A stretch of 64,000 nucleotides of DNA from Rehmannia glutinosa (GCA_016081115.2 CM071928.1:83648477-83712476), one strand, 5' to 3'. Numbered from the stretch's first letter, positions 10,901-19,398 are shown. Numbers and translations: made by a program. The notes: generated by a model from the sequence alone, not told the origin.

Positions 10901-11141
10901 GAGGTTGAATTGAAGACACAGGATACAACACATACAAGCAAAATACACAACAAGAAATCTGCAAATTGTTCAAGCTTTCATTTTTACATTCTTGTTGTAA
11001 TAGTCTAAGTACTTTCACTTGCACATCTTTGAGGTCTAGGCTTCTTGATTCTTGATTACACTTGCACTCAATCTTTGTATTGGTTTCATAGAGTTGTAAT
11101 CTTGAATTTTGTCCATCATTCAACACAAGATATCCTTGTGA

Positions 11142-11307
11142 GTATTCTTGTGGTAAGAATACACTTGGGTGATTTAGGTGATAGGTGTTTGAAGAGTGTG
11201 GTACTCTTCAAAGGTGGTGAAGGAAGATTGTGGTAATCTCCTTGAAGGTATTGTAAGAGGATTGTGGTGATCCTCAAGGTGTTGTATTAATTGTGGTAAT
11301 TAATAAA
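11142..11307 (+). promoter_or_regulatory. Array of five GTGGT-loop hairpins ending on the poly(A) signal (5' LTR, element 1)
   Basis: Five inverted repeats, each with the five-base spacer GTGGT. H1 11142-11162: arms GTATTCTT and AAGAATAC, 8 bp. H2 11188-11212: arms TTTGAAGAGT and ACTCTTCAAA, 10 bp. H3 11220-11243: 9 bp with one bulged A (11224). H4 11257-11275: GAGGAT/ATCCTC plus a closing T-G wobble. H5 11285-11305: TATTAATT and AATTAATA, 8 bp. Stems are unrelated to each other apart from a few AGATT/AATCT and AAGAG/CTCTT cores, yet the loop is the same. AATAAA (11302-11307) starts inside the 3' arm of H5. The position between TATA box and poly(A) signal puts the array in R. Function unknown. 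Confidence 0.85.
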
Positions 11308-11326
11308 ATCTTTTTCTTTTTGAAAT

Positions 11327-11349
11327 CCATCCCGGAGATACTGGGGTGG
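11327..11349 (+). promoter_or_regulatory. U5 stem-loop, element 1
   Basis: Arms CCATCCC (11327-11333) and GGGGTGG (11343-11349) pair over 7 positions with one T-G wobble around a 9-base loop. The arms are kept in all four LTRs while the loop changes. Confidence 0.6.
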
Positions 11350-11505
11350 TAGAGGATTAGGCCCTAGATGGGTTGAACCTCTTTAAATCAACGAGTGTTG
11401 TTTAATTTCCGTATTTACATTCTTGTCATTTACTTGTTGATTCGAAAAGAGGGTGATTTGCGAAAATCGGCATAATCTATTTACCCCCCCTCTAGATTAT
11501 CGTAG

Positions 11506-11525
11506 CCACTTGGACTAACAAGTGG
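11506..11525 (+). promoter_or_regulatory. Hairpin across the LTR/primer-binding-site junction, element 1
   Basis: CCACTTG (11506-11512) at the LTR end pairs with CAAGTGG (11519-11525), which includes the LTR terminal CA and the first three bases of the primer site; the loop is GACTAA. Element 2 has CCGCTTG and CAAGTGG, still paired through a G-T wobble. Confidence 0.6.
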
Positions 11526-11534
11526 TATCAAAGC
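11523..11534 (+). promoter_or_regulatory. Primer-binding site, element 1
   Basis: TGGTATCAAAGC, complementary to the 3' end of plant initiator methionine tRNA (standard TGGTATCAGAGC) with one mismatch. It starts two bases after the 5' LTR. Confidence 0.9.
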
Positions 11535-11578
11535 TAAACTCTTTGGCTAAGCTCGTTCCGAGTAAAGAGGAAAGATCC

Positions 11579-12451
11579 ATGGCTACGAATGAAGCTTATC
11601 TCACCACCGACGCCTCCACCAACAAGCCACCACTATTCGACGCCAATAACTACGCATTTTGGAAAGACCGCATGGAGTGTTTTCTACAAGGATGCGGATT
11701 TGATATTTGGAATGTGGTCATTGAAGGAGTTGCTCAACCAACAACAAAATTGGAGGATGGTACCACGACTCCCAAGCCGTTCAAGGAGTACGATGAAAAT
11801 GACAAGAAGGTTTTCTCCCTAAACGGTAAGGCCTTAAATATTTTACATTGCTCTCTTACCGCCACCGAATATAATCGCATAAGAGGCATACGGTCGGCAC
11901 ATAAAGTTTGGGAAAAATTAGAAACCATTTATGAGGGCACAAAGAAAGTGAAACAAGCAAGAAAAACAATGCTTGTGAAAGATTTTGAAAATTTCAATAT
12001 GCATGATGGTGAAAGCATATCAAAAATGGTGGAAAGGCTTGACAACATCGTCAATCCTCTTGTGGCTCTTGGAAAAGTCATCTCCGAAGAAGATAAGGTG
12101 ACTAAAGTCTTAAATGCCCTTCCCGGCTCATGGTCCGAAAAAGTGACGGCAATCACGGAAGCTCAAAATCTTGAAACACTCAAGTTTGATGAGCTTGTTG
12201 GGAACCTCCTTATTTATGAAGTATATCTCAAGGAGAGGAAAAATTCTCAACCATCCACCTCTAAACCGGGTACGCAAAATATTATTAAAGGCTTAGCATC
12301 TTCTTCTAATAATGTTTATTATGCTAGTGATGAGGATGATGAAGAAACGACGGCTCTTGTTAGAAAATTTGCAAAATTTGTAAACAAAAATAAAGCAAAA
12401 AGCCAAGAGACAATTCTTGCTTCAAATGCGGAAAATCCGGGCACTACATAG
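11579..12451 (+). pseudogene. gag, N-terminal part (element 1)
   Basis: The ATG at 11579 opens a 290-codon frame beginning MATNEAYL. It carries the Copia gag (UBN2-type) core: FWKDRMECFLQGCGFDIW near the N-terminus, then LNILHCSLTATEYNRI, AHKVWEKLETIYEGT and FNMHDGESISKMVERL. The frame stops just where the first zinc knuckle should begin; that knuckle (C, C, H, C codons at 12418, 12427, 12442, 12457) is in another frame, so one indel separates them. Gag forms the particle that packages the element RNA. Confidence 0.85.
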
Positions 12452-13361
12452 CCGATTGCCCAAAATTAGCGGAAGAGGAACAAAAGAAAAAAAAGCCTTT
12501 TCCGAAAAAGAAAGCGTTAAATGCGGACGTCAAAACTTGGGATGAATTACTTGAAACAACCGACGAGGAAGGAGAATCCGAACATGGTCTTTTGGCCATA
12601 GACGATGAAAATACAGAGGTACGCTCTAATGCTTCATCTTCTTCCCTAGTTGATGAATTACAATGTGATTTTGATGAATTGCAAAATGAGTTTCAAAATT
12701 TGATTGTTAAATACAAAAATTTGAAAAAGGAACATAAAGAGCTTAAACTAGAAAAAGATAAATTATTTACTTCTTATGATTCTCTTGATAAAGCTTATGC
12801 TATTACTCTTACTATGGTCCGTACTCTTGAAACCGAAAAACAAACGCTCACAAATGATATTGAAAATTTGAAAAAGGATGTGCATCGATTCAATTTAAGT
12901 ACGGATAAAGTCACAAAAATTTTAGATGCACAAAGAGGTGAGCATTCTAAATTAGGACTTGTTATAAACCTTTTCAAAATGCTTTTAAGAAAAAGACCAA
13001 GGTCCAACCTTTGTGCGTCTTTAGTAGTTCTCGTATTATTACTTGTTTTTATTGTGGTAAGAATGGACACTATGCTAGCAATTGTAAATTGAAGAATAAT
13101 TTTAGCTATTATTGGAGACCTAAAGGTCTCAAGGCTAACCCCCATGGACCCCAAAATTATAGGGTACCTAAAAATAATTCCTTTGTAGGTTATAGGGGCT
13201 ATAACAACAATGGAAGATTCAAAATGGCTCATGGACAGCGGATGTTCACGCCATATGAGCGGAAGGAGAGAACTTTTTACCAACATCAAGCTCCAAGAAG
13301 AGGGTATGGTCATGTTCGGCAATGGCAAAGGAAAAATCATTGGCAATGGAGACATTGGTAA
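12418..13361 (+). pseudogene. gag, zinc knuckle 1, coiled coil and zinc knuckle 2 (element 1, frameshifted)
   Basis: The first CX2CX4HX4C knuckle is at 12418-12459. In the same frame, from about 12592 to 12990, follows a Lys/Glu/Leu-rich segment with heptad-like spacing (LVDELQCDFDELQNEF, YKNLKKEHKELKLEKDKL), a probable coiled coil. A frame change near 12990 then leads to a second knuckle at 13044-13085 and a basic, aromatic-rich tail with repeated NHWQW-like words, to 13361. Two knuckles flanking a coiled coil is an unusual gag layout; element 2 keeps the coil and knuckle 2. Confidence 0.75.
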
Positions 13362-14184
13362 CTCTTCTTTATCTCTTAGTAATGTTTTATTAGTAGAAGG
13401 GCTTAAGTTCAATTTGATAAGTGTTAGCCAACTTTGTGATTCAAATTATGTTATTTCATTTACTAAAGAAAAATGCCTTGTTCTTAAAAATGATAAAATT
13501 ATTTGTGAAGCTAGTAGAAAATGCAATCTTTACAAAATTTGTACAAGTGACTTGGTTTGTCAAAATGTTTCTTGCCTTGTTGCCAATAATGATTTAACTA
13601 GCTTATGTCATAGGCGACTTGGACATGTTGGATACAAAAATTTGAAAGAAATTTACAAAAATAAACATGTCAAAGGACTACCCAAGTTAAATTTTGAAAA
13701 TCTTGGCTTATGTGACACTTGTCAAATGAATAAATTAGTTAAAAGTAGTTTCAAGCCTAAAAATGAAATTTCCACAACCAAGCCTCTACAACTACTTCAT
13801 TTAGATTTGTATGGGGATATTGGAACGACAAGTCTAAGTGGAAAACATTACACTTTTGTTATAGTTGATGATTTTTCTAGATATACTTGGGCTCTTTTTC
13901 TTGCTAATAAAAGCGATACCGTTAATGAGTTTGTTAAGTTGTGTAGACTTATTGAGAATGAAAAGGAAGATACTATAAAGTCTATACGAAGTGATCGAGG
14001 TGGAGAATTTGATGGTGAATTTCGAGTTTTATGTGAAACTAAAGGATATGCTCATAATTTTTCGGCTCCAAGGACACCTCAACAAAATGGAGTAGCCGAA
14101 AGGAAAAATCGGACTCTTCAAGAGATGTGTCGTTCAATGCTCAACGCAATTTTCACTTCCAAAATATTTTTGGGCGAAGCGTAA
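13210..14184 (+). pseudogene. pol: aspartic protease and integrase (element 1)
   Basis: This frame holds, in order, the protease active site DSGCSRHM (Asp codon 13234), the pre-integrase zinc domain (LCHRRLGHVGYKNL, then CDTC about 13710), and the integrase core. Catalytic D, D, E codons are visible at 13804 (HLDLYGD), 13993 (SDRGGEFDG) and 14098 (NGVAERKNR). Protease cuts the polyprotein and integrase inserts the cDNA. All catalytic residues are kept, but the frame shifts near 14170-14184 and the downstream part continues in another phase. Confidence 0.88.
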
Positions 14185-15302
14185 GTACCGCTTGCTATGT
14201 CATTAATCGAGTTTATCTTCGTCCTAAAATGAATAAAACTCCATATGAGCTTTGGAAAGGAAGAACTCCAAATATTAGTTATTTCAAAATATTTGGATGT
14301 AAATGCTTTATTTTGAATACTAAGGATCAATTGGACAAACTTGATCCTAAGACCGATGAAAGAATATTTATGGGGTATTCAACCAAGAGCAAAGCATATC
14401 GGGTTTACAATAAGACTAGTATGGTTGTTGAAGAATCCATCCATGTCAAATTCAATGAAGCTTCGGGTGTTGAAACTATACCCAATGATGAAAGTGATGA
14501 AGAGAATATTGTTGAACCAATTGTTCAAAATGATGCTCAAAATGATCAACCTTCTACTTCAAATGATCAACCTTCTAGCTCAAATGTTCCTCAAGAAGAC
14601 AAAGGTGATACTTCTAATCTTCCCGTAGCATTGAAATTTAAGGGAGATCACCCAAAAGATCTTATTATTGGTGATCCCCTTGATAAAGTAATGACTCGAG
14701 GAAAATTTGTCGAGAAAGCTCTTATATCTCAAAAAGAGCCTAAAAATGCTAAGGAAACCATTGAAGATGAGGATTGGTTTTTAGAAATGCAAGAAGAGTT
14801 GAATCAATTTGAAAGGAATGATGTATGGGAATTAGTACCTTGTCCTCCATCTCAAACCATTATTGGTACAAAATGGGTATTTCGGAACAAGCTCGATGAC
14901 CAAGGCAATATTGTTCGAAACAAAGCAAGGTTAGTAGCTCAAGGTTATTGTCAAGAAGAAGGTATTGATTATGATGAAACATTTTCACCCGTAGCACGTT
15001 TAGAAGCTATTCGTATTTTACTTGCCTATTCTTGTTTTAAAAATTTCAAGCTTTACCAAATGGATGTAAAATCCGCATTTTTAAATGGTATTATTCAAGA
15101 AGAAGTCTATGTAAAACAACCTCCGGGGTTTGAAAATTTTTCTAGGCCTAATGATGTTTATAGACTTAAAAAGGCCTTGTATGGTTTGAAACAAGCACTC
15201 CGTGCATGGTATGATAGACTTAGCTCTTTTCTTTTGCAAAATGATTTTACAAGAGGTAAAGTTGACACTACTCTCTTTGTTTTTGAAAAAGGGCAAGATT
15301 GA
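14127..15302 (+). pseudogene. pol: integrase C-terminus and reverse transcriptase, N-terminal part (element 1)
   Basis: Continues the integrase C-terminal part (YELWKGRTPNISYFKIFGCKC), an acidic linker with a QPSTSNDQPSSSN repeat, and then the reverse transcriptase fingers and palm (EELNQFERNDVWELVP, GTKWVFRNKLD, RLVAQGYCQEEGIDYDETF, MDVKSAFLNG, YVKQPPGFE). An in-frame TGA at 15300-15302 interrupts it just before the catalytic YVDD. Confidence 0.88.
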
Positions 15303-16261
15303 TTATTAGTGCAAATTTATGTTGATGATATTATTTTTGGTGCTACTAATGAATCCTTGTGCAAAAAATTTTCTAAGTTAATGCAAGGTGAATTTGAAAT
15401 GAGCATGATGGGGGAGCTCAACTTCTTCCTCGACTTCAAATTAAGCAATGCCAAGAAGGAATTTATATTTCTCAATCAAAATATACAAAGGAACTTTTGA
15501 AGAAATTTGGCATTGAAGAAGGAAGAACCGTCTCTACCCCAATGGCAACAAACGTCAAGATTGACAAAGATGAAAAAGGCAAGTCGGTTGATGAATCCAA
15601 ATATAGAGGTATGATTGGTAGTTTACTTTATTTAACAAAAGTAGACCGGACATTCTTCATGTCGTATGCCTATGCGCTTCGTTTTCAAAGCAATCCCAAA
15701 GAATCTCATTTAAGTGCCGTTAAAAGGATTTTTCGATATTTGAAAGGCACTATTCAATATGGTTTATTTTATCCAAAGAATGAAAAATTTTCTCTTAAAG
15801 GTTATAGTGATTCGGACTATGCGGGAAATATTGATGATCGGAAAAGTACTTCCGGATCATGTCAATTTTTAGGCGATTGCCTAGTATCTTGGTTTTCAAA
15901 GAAGCAAAATTGTGTTTCACTTTCAACGGCTGAAACCGAATATATTTCCGCAGCATTTTGTTGTACTAAACTTCTTTGGATTAAACAAACTTTAGCGGAT
16001 TATAAATGTTCTTTTGAAAATGTTCCTATCTTTTATGATAACATATCCGCTATAAATATTGCTCAAAACCCGGTTCATCATAATCGTACTAAACATATTG
16101 AGATTCGACATCATTTTCTAAGGGATTGTGTCTCAAAACGAAAAATTGAGATATCTTTTGTACCATCTCAAGATCAATTAGCGGGCATTTTTACTAAACC
16201 ACTAACTTCCGAGACTTTTGCATCAATACGAGCTCGGTTAGGCATAATGCATATTGAATGA
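15303..16261 (+). pseudogene. pol: YVDD segment and RNase H (element 1)
   Basis: After the TGA the same frame reads through YVDD (15318-15329) to about 15435; a frameshift follows, and RNase H is in the frame 15497-16261. Visible there are TPMATNVK, SLLYLTKVDRT, RYLKGTIQYGL, the SDSDYAG and STAETEY motifs of Copia RNase H, HNRTKHIEIRHHFLRD, and a C-terminus ending ARLGIMHIE. RNase H removes the RNA template during cDNA synthesis. Key residues are present. Confidence 0.87.
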
Positions 16262-17171
16262 GGTCTATGATTGCATTTTGCATGTTTTTAAAACTTAGGG
16301 GCGAAAAAATCGGATTTTTGGTTGAAAATTCGGATTTTGGAAATTTTATCAAAACAAATGGGTTGAAGAGATTGAGGCAACCGTCGCCCTCAACGCCGAC
16401 CGTCGCCTCAACAATGACCGTCGCCCGCTCACCAAATTTTGGTTAAATTCAGTTCTGTCTTGATTTACCATTGTGGCTTATTTTGTCTATTTTTCGTCCC
16501 CTTCGCCAAATACACTAAAATTTCACTTCAAATGTATTTTCTTGTATATGTTTCATTTTTTGGACTTCATTGAGCTCGATTATCATCATCATTGCTCATC
16601 TTTACCGAATTAATGGTAAAAATTCTACTCCATTTGCTCAATTGGGTTGAACCCTTGAGATTTTGACTTATTTGCAAAATTCTTGATGCTAGTTTCATAT
16701 GAATGTGATGAGCTTAATATTTATGATGTATTGAATGTTGTTTGAACTGAATTGGTGATGAAAATTTTTGGCTTAAATGAATTTCAAAGGCGTTATATAC
16801 TTCTAGTTTTATTCGACGCACGCCAAGTGTTCGACAAAATGTTTCACTGAAAAATTCATCACCTACGTGATTCTCTCGATTTGAAAAATCATATAAGTTT
16901 ATAGAGATCATGTTTTATCAATCAAATGAGCTTTTGCAAGTAAATTGATCAACTTTTCCCTTTTATTTGGAATTTAAGCTTCAATTTTCAATAAGCTCGA
17001 TAAATCGATAAATTTGCGCACTTTGATATGAATATATGATGTTTTTATCGTGCTAACATTCTTTTTGATGATTCCAAAGGGGGAGAAACAGGAAAAATGC
17101 TCATACGCTCAAAGGAGCGAAAATAAGCTTGCAAGAAAAACTATAAGCTAGGGCTCTTGAAAGCCATAAGC

Positions 17172-17342
17172 TGTGAACAATGATTAGTCCATTTGATGTA
17201 TTGTGGACTTTTATGCTTGACTAATGATGTTTTGTGAACAATGATTAGTCCATTACTTTTATGCTTGACTAATGATGTTTTGTGAACAATGATTAGTCCA
17301 TTTGATGTATTGTGGACTTTTATGCTTGACTAATGATGTTTT
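17172..17342 (+). repeat. Tandem repeat of about 61 bp, three copies
   Basis: Each unit begins TGTGAACAATGATTAGTCCAT and ends CTTGACTAATGATGTTT. Copies start at 17172, 17232 and 17281; the middle one has an internal deletion of about 14 bases. Only one related stretch is seen in element 2, so it expanded in this element. Confidence 0.8.
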
Positions 17343-17612
17343 GTGACAGTGGGAGCTTATAAGCTCATGGAATTCAAGCTTAAGTTGTGAAAGCTAAGCT
17401 TTTTGCTTTTAGTTGTTGCTTGTATACTTGTTCTTTATATGCATGTTGATAGGGGGAGCTTGTGCAAAAATGATTTTGAAAAATCTTTGCTCCTATCCTT
17501 GTGTGCTTGTACTTATGATGTATCTTGTTTGTAATTGATTGTTGTTTTAAGACCGGAAAATTTGTTTTGTTTTAAAATCGACCTTCTAAAATTGTTTTGG
17601 TTTGTAATCATC

Positions 17613-17624
17613 AAAAAGGGGGAG
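17613..17624 (+). promoter_or_regulatory. Polypurine tract, element 1
   Basis: AAAAAGGGGGAG directly upstream of the 3' LTR (starts 17627): the plus-strand DNA primer site. Confidence 0.85.
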
Positions 17625-17626
17625 TT

Positions 17627-18813
17627 TGTTAGATAAATGTTTTTATCAAGATTTTGATGATTTTGTTTTAATAAGATTTTATACCAAAACAATGTTTTTG
17701 TATGTTGTCTAAATACTCCCAAATGATTTAAAATGTTTTTACTAATTTTTTGGAGTATTTCTTGAAGTTTATTTTTGAAAAAAATCGGACAACATTTCAA
17801 AGGGAGGTCGGCCGTCGCCGCCAAATGGTCGACCATTGCACGAAGATAAGAAAACACGAAACATAACTTACGGACTTGAAAAATGGAGCAGGGGACCGGT
17901 CCGGGGAGGGCGACCGCCGCACTCCCCGGGGCGACCGGTCGAACCCCTCCGACCGGTCGCACCCCGCAACCCCTACCTGGATCGCACTATTTTTTTCAAA
18001 CGGTGAAATCTTCAACAGGGCAACCGGCCGCCCTATGCTATTTTGTGACAGCAAAATTCCAACCGTTGCAACCTGTGACAGCAAGATTTGCTTTTCAATT
18101 TTGTACAATATTTCTACATCTTGTGATCTTCTTTTTGTAGAAAAAAAGTGAAGATAGAGGAGCCTATGTTGGTGAAGACTTCCCTATAAATAGAGGTTGA
18201 ATTGAAGACACAAGATACAACACATACAAGCAAAATACACAACAAGAAATCTGCAAATTGTTCAAGCTTTCATTTTTACATTTTTGTTGTAATAGCCTAA
18301 GTACTTTCACTTGCACATCTTTGAGGTCTATGCTTCTTGATTCTTGATTACACTTGCACTCAATCTTTGTATTGGTTTCATAGAGTTGTAATCTTGAATT
18401 TTGTTCATCATTCAACACAAGATATCCTTGTGAGTATTCTTGTGGTAAGAATACACTTGGGTGATTTAGGTGATAGGTGTTTGAAGAGTATGGTACTCTT
18501 CAAAGGTGGTGAAGGAAGATTGTGGTAATCTCCTTGAAGGTGTTGTAAGAGGATTGTGGTGATCCTCAAGGTGTTGTATTAATTGTGGTAATTAATAAAA
18601 TCTTTTTCTTTTTGAAATCCATCCCGGAGATACTGGGGTGGTAGAGGATTAGGCCCTAGGTGGGTTGAACCTCTTTAAATCAACGAGTGTTATTTAATTT
18701 CCGTATTTACATTATTGTCATTTACTTGTTGATTCGAAAAAGAGGGTGATTTGCGAAAAATCGACATAATCTATTCACCCCCCTCTAGATTATCGTAGCC
18801 ACTTGGACTAACA
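17627..18813 (+). repeat. 3' LTR of element 1 (1187 bp)
   Basis: TG...CA bounded, with one U3 inverted-repeat unit (17705-17792). Two perfect palindromes CGACCGGTCG lie at 17932-17941 and 17950-17959, the TATA box at 18185-18192 and AATAAA at 18594-18599. Confidence 0.95.
18434..18599 (+). promoter_or_regulatory. Array of five GTGGT-loop hairpins (3' LTR, element 1)
   Basis: Same five units as in the 5' LTR: 18434-18454, 18480-18504, 18512-18535, 18549-18567 and 18577-18597. All stems are unchanged. The only loop difference is in unit 2, where GTGGT has become ATGGT (18490). AATAAA at 18594-18599 overlaps the last stem. Confidence 0.85.
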
Positions 18814-19375
18814 TAATATATAATATTTATATACATATTTTGAGGTAATTTATTTAATTAAAATTACTATTTTTTAATTGAATTTAATCAACTAAAATAT
18901 AATCCTCTATAATTTTGAAGAAATATGCGGAACCTAAATAACAACTATATGTATCACAAATAATCAAAATACATGAATATACAAATTGATGTCCAGTGGC
19001 CTGAATGAATAATTTTTAAAACATGTTAAAAATTAAAATTTTGAGTAAATTTATCTTTTATTTGTATTTATTATGCTTACTTTTTATTTTATATATGCAA
19101 TATGAGTGTCAAAGTGAAGATCGTGAAAGTTAATTAATTTGATATATTATACTTAAAAAATGGATCAAAAACAAAAATAATGTTAAATTTTAAAAAGAAA
19201 AGGAAAATAATAACAATTGATGTAGTGCACACATATTTGGAAAACTAATTAATGCAGTATATACAAATTTTGAAATCATGAAATCTGAAAGATTTTATTT
19301 GCCTTTTTTTATTCCAAACTTTTATTACTTTTTATAGCAATATAAAATAGGCGTGAAAAATTTTTGTTATTATTT
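18814..19375 (-). mobile_element. Helitron remnant, right piece (copy D)
   Basis: Similar in sequence and order to 9424-9990 of Helitron copy A: the AACCTAAATAACAA word, ACAAATTGATGTC and AAATGGATC.AAAA recur. No terminus could be fixed. It is continuous with 10147-10198 once the Copia element is removed. Confidence 0.45.
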
Positions 19376-19379
19376 TTTT

Positions 19380-19398
19380 GGGGGGAGGGGGAGGGGGG
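19380..19398 (+). other. G-rich tract, possible G-quadruplex
   Basis: Runs of six, five and six G separated by single A, in a strongly AT-rich region. Long runs could supply four GGG tracts. Confidence 0.5.

Larger units (their letters stand above)
10199..11520 (+). repeat. 5' LTR of element 1 (1322 bp)
   Basis: Begins TGTTAGATAAATG and ends GACTAACA, with TG...CA termini. It is longer than its 3' partner mainly because U3 has a second copy of a nested inverted-repeat unit (10277-10364 and 10421-10508, against one at 17705-17792). A GC-rich CCGGTCG patch lies at about 10526-10670, a TATA box at 10893-10900, a hairpin array at 11142-11305 and the poly(A) signal at 11302-11307. Confidence 0.95.
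16262..17626 (+). other. Non-coding tract between RNase H and 3' LTR (element 1)
   Basis: This is where some Sireviruses carry an envelope-like frame, but none is present. Several blocks are shared with element 2 (45779-47071): the ATCATCATCATTGCTC region near 16580, TTGGGTTGAACCCTTGAG near 16640, CCAAGTGTTCGA near 16820, and CATTCTTTTTGATGATTCC near 17060. Polypurine words GGGGGAG occur at about 17080, 17453 and 17617. CCGTCGCC words lie at about 16382-16430. Confidence 0.7.
10199..18813 (+). mobile_element. Sirevirus-like Copia LTR retrotransposon, element 1
   Basis: Complete LTR-to-LTR element of 8.6 kb, flanked by the perfect 5-bp duplication TAATA (10194-10198 and 18814-18818). Order: 5' LTR, methionine-tRNA primer site, gag, protease, integrase, reverse transcriptase, RNase H, a 1.36-kb non-coding tract, polypurine tract, 3' LTR. 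Integrase before reverse transcriptase is Copia order. Long LTRs, a gag with a coiled coil between two zinc knuckles, several polypurine tracts and palindromes upstream of the TATA box fit the SIRE/Maximus (Sirevirus) lineage, inferred without a tree. The frame is broken at least five times, so it is not autonomous as read. LTRs differ at roughly a dozen sites in their last 640 bases by eye, apart from indels, so insertion is fairly recent. Confidence 0.93.

Noticed and set aside
11142..11305. CRISPR-like reading of the GTGGT array
   Set aside because: The repeat is only 5 bases with palindromic flanks, in a plant retroelement LTR, with no cas genes.
12795..13412. 205-codon minus-strand frame opposite gag
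   Set aside because: Antisense shadow of the coiled coil and knuckle region.
16262..17626. Envelope-like gene in element 1
   Set aside because: No frame of useful length; only short frames with stops.
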